A stretch of 15,631 nucleotides of DNA from an uncultured Planctomycetales bacterium. Its GTDB lineage: Bacteria > Planctomycetota > Planctomycetia > Pirellulales > Thermoguttaceae. The position numbers and the translations under genes were made by a program. Of this stretch, positions 1-6,866 are shown piece by piece; position 1 is the stretch's first letter; each line of letters starts with the position of its first letter. The DNA lies in assembly GCA_937889015.1 (NCBI GenBank), contig CALARR010000153.1:1-15631 (forward strand). Reading direction: 5' to 3'. The notes below the pieces were generated by a model. It ran no database searches and was not told where the DNA came from. It was given only the letters and a program-made list of their open reading frames with translations.

Positions 1-2058
1 ATGATCAACGGCCTGGGCGTGCTGGGCTGGGGCGTGGGGGGCATCGAGGCCGAGGCGGTGATGCTCGGCCAGCCGCTGTACATGCTGCTGCCGGAGGTGA
101 TCGGATTCGAACTGACCGGGCAGTTGCCGCCGGAGGCGAATGCCACGGACCTGGTGCTGACCGTGACGCAGATTCTGCGCAAGGAAGGGGTGGTCAACAA
201 GTTTGTGGAGTATTTCGGCCCGGGCGTGGCCACGATGGGGCTGGCCGACCGGGCGACGATCGCCAACATGTCGCCCGAATATGGGGCCACGATGGGCTTT
301 TTTCCGGTGGACGGCCAGACGCTGGAATTTTTGCGGGAAACGGGGCGCAGTGCGGAGGAAGTGGCCCTGGTGGAACGCTACACGGCCGAACAGCAACTGT
401 TCCGCACCGACGGCGGGCCGCAGCCGAAGTACACCAAGATTCTGCGGCTTGACCTGAGCACGGTCGAGCCGAGCCTGGCCGGGCCGAAGCGTCCGCAGGA
501 TCGCCTGGGGCTGTCGAAGGTGAAGCAGGCCTTTGGCGAGTCGCTGCGTGCGCCGGTGGCGCAGCGGGGATTTGGGCTCTCGCAGCAGGATGCAGCGCGG
601 TCCGCCGAGATGCAGGCCGAGGGGGCCAAGTACGCGATCGGGCATGGGGCGGTGGTGATTGCCTCGATCACCAGTTGCACCAACACGAGCAATCCGAGCG
701 TGATGATCGCGGCGGGGTTGCTGGCGAAGAAGGCGGCGGAGCGCGGGCTGCGCGTGCCGGCGCACGTGAAGACCAGCCTGGCGCCCGGCTCGCGCGTGGT
801 GACCGACTATTTCGACAAGGCGGGCCTGACGCCGTGGCTGGAGAAGCTGGGGTTCCACACCGTGGGATACGGCTGCCTGACGTGCATTGGCAACAGCGGC
901 CCGTTGCCGGAACCGGTGGCGGCGGCGATCGGCGCGGGGAACCTGGTGGCGGCGGCGGTGCTGAGCGGCAACCGGAACTTCGAGGGGCGCGTGAACGCGT
1001 TGGTGAAGGCGAACTACCTGGCCAGCCCGGCGCTGGTGGTGGCCTATGCCCTGGCGGGCTCGATGCAGGTGGACTTGAGCAGCGAGCCTTTGGGGACGGG
1101 CAGCGACGGCCGGCCGGTGTATCTGCGCGACGTGTGGCCCAGCCCGGCGGAGATCGAGACGGCCGTGCGTGCGGCGATCCGGCCGGAGATGTTCCAGCAG
1201 CGATACGGGAACGCCTTCGAGTCGAACGCGATGTGGAACGCGCTGCCGGTGGCGGGGGGCGAGTTGTTCCAGTGGGAGGCGTCGAGCACCTATATCCAGG
1301 AGCCGCCGTTCTTGCTGGACCTGGCTTCGGAGCCGGGGCCGATTGCGGCCTTGCAAGGGGCGCGCGTGCTGGCGGCCCTGGGAGACTCGGTGACCACGGA
1401 CCACATTTCGCCGGCCGGCTCGATCGGGGCCAACAGCCCGGCGGGCCAGTATCTGCGCCAACAGGGCGTGCAGCCGGTGGACTTCAACAGCTATGGCTCG
1501 CGGCGCGGCAACGACCGGGTAATGACGCGCGGGACCTTGGCCAACATCCGCATCCGCAACGCCCTGGTGCCGGGGGTCGAGGGAGGCTATACACGGCACT
1601 TGAGCAGCGGCGAGCAGATGCCGATCTACGACGCGGCGATGCGCTACAAGCAGGAAGGAGTGCCGTTGATCCTGCTGGCGGGGGCCGAATATGGCACGGG
1701 CAGCAGCCGCGACTGGGCGGCCAAGGGCACCTATCTGTTGGGAGTGCGCGCCGTGATCGCCGCCAGCTTCGAGCGGATCCACCGCAGCAACCTGGTGGGG
1801 ATGGGCGTGTTGCCGCTGGAACTGCCGGCGGGCAAGACGTGGCAATCGCTGGGCCTGACGGGCGAGGAGGTCTTTGACATCGACGGCCTGGACGAGGGGC
1901 TCAAACCGCAGGCGGAACTGCGCGTGCGCGCCACGGCGGCAGACGGCAAGGTGACGGAGTTCGCGGCCAAGGCGCGGATCGACACGCCGGTGGAATTGGA
2001 GTACTACCGCAACGGCGGGATCTTGCAGACGGTGCTCCGCAAGCTGCTGGCGGGGTGA
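1..2058 (+). CDS. acnA: Aconitate hydratase (AcnA/IRP1 type), 5'-truncated by window edge
   Basis: Aconitase converts citrate to isocitrate through cis-aconitate in the cytoplasmic TCA cycle, using a [4Fe-4S] cluster. The 685 visible residues contain the three cluster cysteines: C226 in SCTNTSNP, then C292 and C295 in GYGCLTCIGNSG. Their 66- and 3-residue spacing equals that of E. coli AcnA C435/C501/C504. The C-terminal swivel domain shows GDSVTTDHISPAG at 461-473 and the substrate-binding YGTGSSRDWAAKG at 564-576. From the cysteine offset, about 209 residues are missing upstream, so the ATG at base 1 is an internal methionine (it sits in the conserved MINGLGVLGWGVGG stretch) and not the start. 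The C-terminus is complete, with a TGA stop. No frameshift is seen. The family call is secure; AcnA rather than AcnB follows from the domain order, with the swivel domain at the C-terminus. Confidence 0.97.
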   Translation: MINGLGVLGWGVGGIEAEAVMLGQPLYMLLPEVIGFELTGQLPPEANATDLVLTVTQILRKEGVVNKFVEYFGPGVATMGLADRATIANMSPEYGATMGFFPVDGQTLEFLRETGRSAEEVALVERYTAEQQLFRTDGGPQPKYTKILRLDLSTVEPSLAGPKRPQDRLGLSKVKQAFGESLRAPVAQRGFGLSQQDAARSAEMQAEGAKYAIGHGAVVIASITSCTNTSNPSVMIAAGLLAKKAAERGLRVPAHVKTSLAPGSRVVTDYFDKAGLTPWLEKLGFHTVGYGCLTCIGNSGPLPEPVAAAIGAGNLVAAAVLSGNRNFEGRVNALVKANYLASPALVVAYALAGSMQVDLSSEPLGTGSDGRPVYLRDVWPSPAEIETAVRAAIRPEMFQQRYGNAFESNAMWNALPVAGGELFQWEASSTYIQEPPFLLDLASEPGPIAALQGARVLAALGDSVTTDHISPAGSIGANSPAGQYLRQQGVQPVDFNSYGSRRGNDRVMTRGTLANIRIRNALVPGVEGGYTRHLSSGEQMPIYDAAMRYKQEGVPLILLAGAEYGTGSSRDWAAKGTYLLGVRAVIAASFERIHRSNLVGMGVLPLELPAGKTWQSLGLTGEEVFDIDGLDEGLKPQAELRVRATAADGKVTEFAAKARIDTPVELEYYRNGGILQTVLRKLLAG

Positions 2059-2073
2059 GGATGTGGGGCGGTG

Positions 2074-2104
2074 GCCGGTGCCGGACGGAAACGGCGGCGC
2101 CGGC
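2074..2104 (+). terminator. Stem-loop just after acnA, possible terminator
   Basis: GCCGGTGCCG (2074-2083) pairs with CGGCGCCGGC (2095-2104) as a 10-bp stem with one G-T wobble and an 11-base loop, starting 16 bases past the acnA stop. No T tract follows, so this is at best a non-canonical terminator. The rest of 2059-2222 shows no gene that I can support. Confidence 0.35.
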
Positions 2105-2222
2105 AGCGCACGGGGCTTTCACGATCCTGGCGATCGAATTCGTAGTCGGCCCGGCTCGGCGGTGACAATCGCACCCGATTCGAGGCGCGCCTTGCCCCAC
2201 ACGCAACTATCCAGAAGGACTT

Positions 2223-2474
2223 TCATTGGCCCGACTCGATCAACAGCGGCTCAATTCGTTCGTGGCCCACGAGACGCCGCGCATAGATGAGGCAAGCGCG
2301 CACATCCGCCACTTCCAGCCAGGGATATCCTTCCAGAATGGTCTCTACACTGTCGCCCGCGGCAAGCATGCCCAGGACGTGTTCCACAGCGAGCCGTCGG
2401 CCACGAATGATCGGCTTGCCGCCAAAGATTTGCGGATCGATCGTGATGCGCACCAGAAGCTTCTGTTCGTCCAT
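2223..2474 (-). CDS. DUF433 family protein, antitoxin-like
   Basis: This is a small 83-residue protein of the DUF433 family (winged/HTH-like, VapB-type antitoxin fold). The hallmark sequence is present: ITIDPQIFGGKPIIRGRRLAVEHVLGML, then GDSVETILEGYPWLEVADVRACLIYARRL. I chose the ATG at 2474 because family homology begins a few residues after it; the frame runs on to 2576 but the extra 34 residues are cysteine-rich and unlike the family. No strong ribosome binding site is seen. DUF433 proteins usually sit directly upstream of a DUF5615 PIN-like toxin. Here the next bases on this strand (2222 down to 2059) hold no such gene, so it looks like an orphan, acting alone or as a relic. The family is clear; the function is unproven. 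Confidence 0.88.
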   Translation of the reverse strand: MDEQKLLVRITIDPQIFGGKPIIRGRRLAVEHVLGMLAAGDSVETILEGYPWLEVADVRACLIYARRLVGHERIEPLLIESGQ

Positions 2475-2639
2475 GCCATGACTTTCGGAAAACGCGGTTT
2501 GGACAAAGCACAAAGCGGGCGTACACCCGTGACTACCTCCATTATACCTTGCGACCAGGAGCAAGAGTATCGACACGTCTATTGTCTAGTCCATTGGGTC
2601 CCAGAAGAGGAATGTCGTGGCTGTCCCGGCCGTTGCGTG

Positions 2640-2696
2640 GAAGAACCGGCCTCCCGATGGTCGGCCTGCACGGCATTGCTTACCTGTGACGCAATA
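2640..2696 (-). repeat. Intergenic repeat, copy 1
   Basis: A 57-base sequence recurs at 5256-5311 with five base changes (two of them adjacent, near the 2640 end) and one single-base indel. Shared core blocks include CGGCCTCCCGATGGTCGGCC and CACGGCATT, then CTTACCTG and GACGCAATA. Read on the minus strand it contains the small hairpin CCGA-CCA-TCGG flanked by GGCC on both sides. It lies in the gap between the sigma-54 activator (2773) and the DUF433 start (2474), in the same orientation as both neighbours. Nothing else is recognised in 2475-2772 apart from the hairpin at 2719-2774. Confidence 0.8.
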
Positions 2697-2718
2697 AACG
2701 TGGTCGGATGAGGCCTGA

Positions 2719-2774
2719 GATTCCCTGCGGTGGGACGGCAGTGATCGGCAGACGCGGTGCGCCGTGAGGGAATC
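2719..2774 (-). terminator. Long inverted repeat at end of sigma-54 activator gene
   Basis: GATTCCCT (2719-2726) and AGGGAATC (2767-2774) are perfect 8-base complements, extended inward by CGG/CCG across a small internal loop. The right arm overlaps the activator's stop codon at 2773-2775. There is no T run on the minus strand, and the loop is about 30 bases, so a transcription-end role is only possible. Confidence 0.3.
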
Positions 2775-4236
2775 AGTCTTGCTGTTCCGGTTCGGCGGGG
2801 CGTTTGAGGTCCAGTTCGGCCATGCGCTTATAGAGCGTGGTGCGGCTCATGCGCAGTCGGCGCGCGGCCTTGGCCACGTTCCAGGCGCAGGCCGATAGAG
2901 CCTGGCGCAGATCCTCGGCTCCGATTTCACTGCCGATCTCCGCCGCGGTGTGCCCGAGCGAATCGGAAGTCACAGGCCGGCTGCGGAGCTCGGGGGGCAA
3001 GTGCTCGGGCTGGATCTGGCCGGAGCGGGCCTTGACGAAGGCATACTCGATGGCGTTCTCCAGTTCGCGCACATTGCCCGGCCAGGCGTAGTCCAAAAGC
3101 AGTCCCAGCGATTCGTGGCTGAGGGCCTCGATGGGGCGTGCGGTCTCTTGGCGGAAGCGGTCGACGAAGTGCTGGGCCAAGAGGGGCAGGTCGTCGCGTC
3201 GCTGGCGCAAGGGGGGCAGTTCGATGGGCACCACGCGGAGACGATAGTAGAGATCCTGGCGGAAGCTGCGCGCGGCAACCATATCGGCCAAGGGACGGTG
3301 CGTGGCGGCGATCACGCGGATGTCGACGGCGATCGGCCGCTCGTCGCCCACGCGCTCGATGGTGCGCTCCTGCAGAACGCGGAGCAGCTTGACCTGGATG
3401 GTGGGGGAGAGGTCGCCGATTTCATCGAGGAAGATGGTGCCGGCGGCGGCGGCCTCGAAGCGACCGCGCTTGGCGCGCGTGGCGCCGGTGAAGGCCCCTT
3501 CGACATGGCCGAAGAGCTCGCTTTCCAGCACGCCTTCGGCCAGGGCCGAACAGTTGACGGCCACAAAGGGCGCGGCGGCGCGCGGGCCGAGGTGGTGGAT
3601 GGCACGGGCGACGAGTTCCTTGCCCGTGCCGCTTTCGCCCTGGATCAAGACGGTGGCGTCGGAATCGGCGACTTCTTCGATGAGGCGGAAGACCTCTTGC
3701 ATGGGCTTGCTCTTGCCCACGATGTTGTGCAGTCGATAGCGGCGTGCGAGGTCTTCGCGGAGGTCGACCAACTCGGTGACATCGCGGAAGACGATCACGC
3801 TGCCGCGGTCCTGGCCGTCGGGACCGCGCAGGACGTTGGTCTGGAAGGTCATCACCTTGCGGCGGCCGGAAGCCGTCTGAACTTCGAGCTGCACATCGCG
3901 GATCGGGCGGTGCTGGCGGATCGACTCGCGGATGGCCACGGCGCGCTGGCAGAGTTGGCGGCCCAAGAGGCCGCAACAGTTGGCGGCGAGGGCCTCGCGT
4001 TTGTCGGTTTCGAGGATTTCGCAGGCGGCGCGGTTGATGCCGGTGATGGCCCCCTCTTCATCCACGGTGACGATGCCCTCGACGAGGCTGTCGAGGATGG
4101 CCTCCAACTCCTGTTTTGATCCGGTGGCGAAGCCGCTGGCGCGCGAGGGGTCCTCGGAACGCGGGGCCGCATGGGGAGCGGCTGCAGGGCCGTGCTGGTC
4201 ATTGCGGACGGGTTGGCTCGACATGGGGTTGTTCAC
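2773..4236 (-). CDS. Sigma-54-dependent transcriptional activator (PAS - AAA+ - Fis HTH)
   Basis: This cytoplasmic enhancer-binding protein uses ATP hydrolysis to open sigma-54 promoters. Domains in order: a PAS sensor at about 42-158 (LDSLVEGIVTVDEEGAITGINRAA, ending VIVFRDVTE), the AAA+ domain at about 170-400, and a Fis-type helix-turn-helix at 453-475. The AAA+ core is complete: Walker A GESGTGKE (200-207), the sigma-54 contact loop GAFTGA (247-252) and Walker B TIFLDEIGDL (267-276). There is no receiver domain, so it is not a typical two-component regulator; the signal probably acts on the PAS domain. The PAS region carries C87, C88 and C96, at a place where related activators often have a cysteine cluster. 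The start is GTG at 4236; an ATG four codons later (4224) is as plausible, and neither has a clear SD. It lies 32 bases after the ribokinase stop, so the two are probably co-transcribed. Its target is unknown. Confidence 0.95.
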   Translation of the reverse strand: MNNPMSSQPVRNDQHGPAAAPHAAPRSEDPSRASGFATGSKQELEAILDSLVEGIVTVDEEGAITGINRAACEILETDKREALAANCCGLLGRQLCQRAVAIRESIRQHRPIRDVQLEVQTASGRRKVMTFQTNVLRGPDGQDRGSVIVFRDVTELVDLREDLARRYRLHNIVGKSKPMQEVFRLIEEVADSDATVLIQGESGTGKELVARAIHHLGPRAAAPFVAVNCSALAEGVLESELFGHVEGAFTGATRAKRGRFEAAAAGTIFLDEIGDLSPTIQVKLLRVLQERTIERVGDERPIAVDIRVIAATHRPLADMVAARSFRQDLYYRLRVVPIELPPLRQRRDDLPLLAQHFVDRFRQETARPIEALSHESLGLLLDYAWPGNVRELENAIEYAFVKARSGQIQPEHLPPELRSRPVTSDSLGHTAAEIGSEIGAEDLRQALSACAWNVAKAARRLRMSRTTLYKRMAELDLKRPAEPEQQD

Positions 4237-4268
4237 GCGCGGCCGGGGGGCGGTTCAAGAAAGGCGTG

Positions 4269-5198
4269 CTAGTGCTGACGGAGGAAGTCCTCCAATTCTA
4301 CGCGTGTGGGCAAGGAGGGCTGGGCGCCCATGCGCGAGGCGGCCAGGGCGCCGGCGGCGGCGGCGACGCGGATGGCCTCGGTGACCGGCAGCCCTTCGGC
4401 CAGGGCCGCGCCCAGGCCGCCATTGAAGGCGTCGCCGGCGGCGGTGGTGTCGCGTGCCTGGATCTTGAAGGCGGGGATCATGTGCATCCCCACGGGGCCG
4501 GCCAGCAGGGCGCCCTTGGCGCCGAGGGTGATGAGGACGTGCTTGGGGCCCATGCGGAGCAGGCAGTCGGCTGCGGAGCGCGCGCTGGGTTCGTCGTGCA
4601 CGGCCAGCCCGGTGAGGTGCTGCGCTTCGGTCTCGTTGGGCGTGAGGAAGTCGACGCAGGAGAGCAATTCGGGGGGCAGCGGCTGGTCGGGGGCCGGGGC
4701 GGGGTCGAGGATCACGCTCACGCCGGCTTGGGCGGCGATGGCCGCGGCCCGGCACACGGTCGGCAAGGGCGTTTCCAGTTGCAGCAGCAGGGCGCGCGCG
4801 GCGCGGATGCGATCGGCGGCCTGATCGACGTCGGCCGGGGTGAGGGCCGCATTGGCCCCGGAGGCGACGGAGATCGAGTTCTCGCCGTGCTGATCGACGA
4901 GGATCAGGGCCACGCCCGTATGCTGGTCGGGATCGCGGAGGACGAACTGGGTGTCGATGCCTTCGCGGCGGTAGCCTTCGAGGGCCTGCTGGCCGAAGAG
5001 GTCGGCGCCGACGCGTGCGATGAAGGCCACTTGGGCTCCGAGTCGCGCGGCGGCCACGGCCTGGTTGGCCCCTTTGCCGCCGGCGGCCATGACGAAGCGG
5101 CCGCCGGTGATGGTCTCGCCGGGCTGGGGAATGCGCTGCGACACGACCACCATATCCGTATTCGAGCTTCCGACGACGACCAGCGGTGGTTTTTGCAT
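4269..5198 (-). CDS. rbsK: Ribokinase (PfkB family)
   Basis: Ribokinase phosphorylates D-ribose at O5 with ATP in the cytoplasm, giving ribose 5-phosphate. The 309 residues match the normal family length. Visible signatures are the sugar-binding start VVGSSNTDMVV (8-18), GGKGANQA (40-47, first PfkB signature), TPNETEA (186-192), LGAKGA (225-230) and the second PfkB signature DTTAAGDAFNGG (250-261) with catalytic base D256. The ATG at 5198 is preceded by AAGGA about 11 bases upstream, which supports this start. Upstream on the same strand lies a sugar-transporter-like permease, downstream a sigma-54 activator. This permease plus kinase pairing suggests a ribose or nucleoside-sugar uptake unit. 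Other PfkB sugars cannot be ruled out from sequence alone, but the motifs fit RbsK best. Confidence 0.93.
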   Translation of the reverse strand: MQKPPLVVVGSSNTDMVVVSQRIPQPGETITGGRFVMAAGGKGANQAVAAARLGAQVAFIARVGADLFGQQALEGYRREGIDTQFVLRDPDQHTGVALILVDQHGENSISVASGANAALTPADVDQAADRIRAARALLLQLETPLPTVCRAAAIAAQAGVSVILDPAPAPDQPLPPELLSCVDFLTPNETEAQHLTGLAVHDEPSARSAADCLLRMGPKHVLITLGAKGALLAGPVGMHMIPAFKIQARDTTAAGDAFNGGLGAALAEGLPVTEAIRVAAAAGALAASRMGAQPSLPTRVELEDFLRQH

Positions 5199-5255
5199 GG
5201 CGAGCCGAGTCCTTTTTTGGGTGTCAGGAGTCGTAGTTGTTTCGGCCGCGACCTT

Positions 5256-5311
5256 GAAGATACGGCCTCCCGATGGTCGGCCTCACGGCATTACTTACCT
5301 GAGACGCAATA
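5256..5311 (-). repeat. Intergenic repeat, copy 2
   Basis: This is the second copy of the repeat at 2640-2696, one base shorter. It lies in the 154-base gap between the permease stop and the ribokinase start, 58 bases upstream of the ribokinase ATG, in the same orientation relative to transcription as copy 1. The shared CCGA-CCA-TCGG hairpin is intact. Confidence 0.8.
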
Positions 5312-5352
5312 TGTACGAGTGACAGCCGAGCGACGGTGGTCAGGTGACGGTG

Positions 5353-6354
5353 TCAGGCGGTTCCGGCGTAGATGATCAGGGCCAGGCCGCCGACGTAGGC
5401 CAGGAACATGAGGGCGATGAGGCCGTGGGTGGCGAGCGAGGCCTGGCGGAACTCGCGCCATACGAACACGCCCCACAGGGCGGCGACCATCGTGGCCCCC
5501 TGCCCCAGCCCGTAGGAAATGGCGCCACCGGCAATGCCGAAGGCGATGATGCTGAAGGTCATGCCCACGGCCCAGATCATGCCGCCCACCACGCCCCACA
5601 GGTGGTCGCGGAAGGTGCCCTGGAAGTAGTCGCCGAAGGCGACGGGCGGACCGCTGACCGGGAATCGCATGATGGCCGTGTTGAAGAGGAAATTGCTGGC
5701 CAGGATGCCCAGCGAGAAGAAGACCATGGCCGTGTAGGGGCTGATGCGGCCGGATTGCATGGTAATGAAGTCGGGGGCCATGGCCGCGGCCACAAAGCGA
5801 TAGAAGAAGCCCATGAGGATGCCGCAGAAGATGGCCAGGATCAGGCCCAACCCGCCGCGCGAGCTCTTCTCGCTGGGCAGGCTGCGGTAGGCCAAGGCAT
5901 CGAGCACGATGGCCGCGGCGATCAGGCCCACGCCAGTGAAGAGCAAGGCGGGATTGCCCTTGGGCAGGGCGACGTAGTTGACGATCACGCCCAGGACGAG
6001 GGCCATGCCGATGCCGACGGGAAAGGCCACCGACATGCCGGCCAGGGCGATGGCGGCGACCAGGAGCAGATTGGCGGCGTTGAAGATCACGCCGCCGAGG
6101 ATGGCCGAGCCGAGGTTGGCGAGGTCGGCCTGGGCCAGGTCGGCGCAGAAGGCGCGGCCGTGCTCGCCGCGGCTGCCCAGCGTGAAGGCCAGCACGAGGG
6201 CCATCAGCAGAACGCCCAGCACGTAGTCCCAGTAGTAGAGCTCGAAGCGCCAGCGGCGGCCGGCCAGTTTCTGGGTATTGGCCCAGGAGCCCCAGCAGAA
6301 CATGGTGATCACACAGAAGACGACGGCGAGCGAGTAGTCTTGCAGCACGAACAT
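5353..6354 (-). CDS. Ten-helix sugar permease, glucose/ribose-porter or ureide-permease-like (DMT superfamily)
   Basis: This is an inner-membrane transporter of 333 residues with about ten hydrophobic helices (roughly 7-24, 43-60, 82-103, 108-127, 136-156, 168-190, 206-225, 251-271, 275-299, 310-330). Sequences such as FCWGSWANTQKL (19-30), YYWDYVLG (40-47), FNAANLLLVA (91-100) and AGMSVAFPVGIGMALVLG (105-122) recall the GRP sugar porters and plant ureide permeases; the same superfamily also contains RhaT. I placed the start at the ATG at 6354 because the first helix follows at once; the frame stays open to 6516, but that extension is proline/arginine-rich and unlike a membrane protein. The following gene is ribokinase, so ribose or a nucleoside is the likely substrate. 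That is inference from context. The transporter class is firm, the substrate is not. Confidence 0.85.
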   Translation of the reverse strand: MFVLQDYSLAVVFCVITMFCWGSWANTQKLAGRRWRFELYYWDYVLGVLLMALVLAFTLGSRGEHGRAFCADLAQADLANLGSAILGGVIFNAANLLLVAAIALAGMSVAFPVGIGMALVLGVIVNYVALPKGNPALLFTGVGLIAAAIVLDALAYRSLPSEKSSRGGLGLILAIFCGILMGFFYRFVAAAMAPDFITMQSGRISPYTAMVFFSLGILASNFLFNTAIMRFPVSGPPVAFGDYFQGTFRDHLWGVVGGMIWAVGMTFSIIAFGIAGGAISYGLGQGATMVAALWGVFVWREFRQASLATHGLIALMFLAYVGGLALIIYAGTA

Positions 6355-6623
6355 GGCGGGAGGTCTCCGGATCTTGCGTGGCTGCTGTATGGCGCGTGCG
6401 CAGTGCACGGGCCTGCCGAGGCTGCGGCGCCAGTGGGGCGCCGGAACTGACAGGATATCAGAATCGGGCGATCCGAAAAGCGGGGGGCGAGATGCTGGGA
6501 GCAACGCAACAAGCAACGCGTGGCAGGGCGAGCCGATCGCATGGCGGGAGAGTGGGTGTTTGTAAGATATTTGTTGCCAATACGTTACGGCGGTGATTTG
6601 CCCCGCGCGCGGTGTAGTTCCTG

Positions 6624-6639
6624 TGGCTGGGTTGTTGCA
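6624..6639 (+). promoter_or_regulatory. Candidate sigma-54 (-24/-12) promoter
   Basis: TGGCTGGGTTGTTGCA matches the sigma-54 consensus TGGCACG-N4-TTGCW at 10 of 12 fixed positions. The essential GG (6625-6626) and GC (6637-6638) are both present at the exact required 12-base spacing. Transcription would start near 6650 and read into the PEP-CTERM gene at 6867. Expression of PEP-CTERM genes from RpoN promoters is established in some Proteobacteria (the PrsK/PrsR regulators); its presence here is inference. Confidence 0.5.
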
Positions 6640-6733
6640 TCCGGGTGGGTGATTGGGGGGGCGCCGGTCGCTGATTGAGTCGGGGTGATGTGCGCAGATG
6701 CCTTGGGTTTACGCAAAGCCGTGCCGCGATTGC

Positions 6734-6761
6734 TTGACGCTCGTGCATGGATAACTATGAT
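6734..6761 (+). promoter_or_regulatory. Candidate sigma-70-type promoter for the PEP-CTERM gene
   Basis: TTGACG (6734-6739) and TATGAT (6756-6761) are separated by 16 bases, each one mismatch from the TTGACA/TATAAT consensus. A start near 6768 would give a leader of about 100 bases before the PEP-CTERM gene. It is an alternative to, or a second promoter besides, the -24/-12 element upstream. Confidence 0.5.
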
Positions 6762-6866
6762 GGGTCACATGGTACCTCTACCAGTGGTGGCCTTCAGGGT
6801 TAGTGCGCATGCACGGCCCTCGGTCACCGCATTGGCGTAAACCGGCGGCCGTGTTGGCTGTCATGA

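Larger units (their letters stand above)
6355..6866. other. 512-base divergent intergenic region
   Basis: This gap separates the leftward permease cluster from the rightward PEP-CTERM gene. I see no credible gene here. It contains a relatively AT-rich patch around 6559-6592, a -24/-12 element at 6624-6639 and a -35/-10 element at 6734-6761, both facing right. No clear promoter for the leftward permease could be picked out by eye. Confidence 0.7.

Noticed and set aside
1..3. ATG at base 1 as the acnA start.
   Set aside because: The family needs about 209 more N-terminal residues; this ATG is a conserved internal methionine.
675..1877. A 400-residue open frame inside acnA.
   Set aside because: It is a Gly/Arg/Ala-rich out-of-frame reading of a well-conserved enzyme.
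2950..4119. A 389-residue open frame on the plus strand opposite the sigma-54 activator.
   Set aside because: The opposite strand encodes intact Walker A, GAFTGA and Walker B motifs; this frame is an Ala/Gly/Asp-rich shadow.
5344..6450. A 368-residue open frame on the plus strand opposite the permease.
   Set aside because: It is hydrophilic and rich in H/D/G/E, a mirror of membrane-helix codons, with no SD or known motif.
6559..6592. AT-rich patch considered as a divergent promoter for the permease.
   Set aside because: On the minus strand TTGGCA and TATCTT are only about five bases apart, and no matching -35 at proper distance was found.
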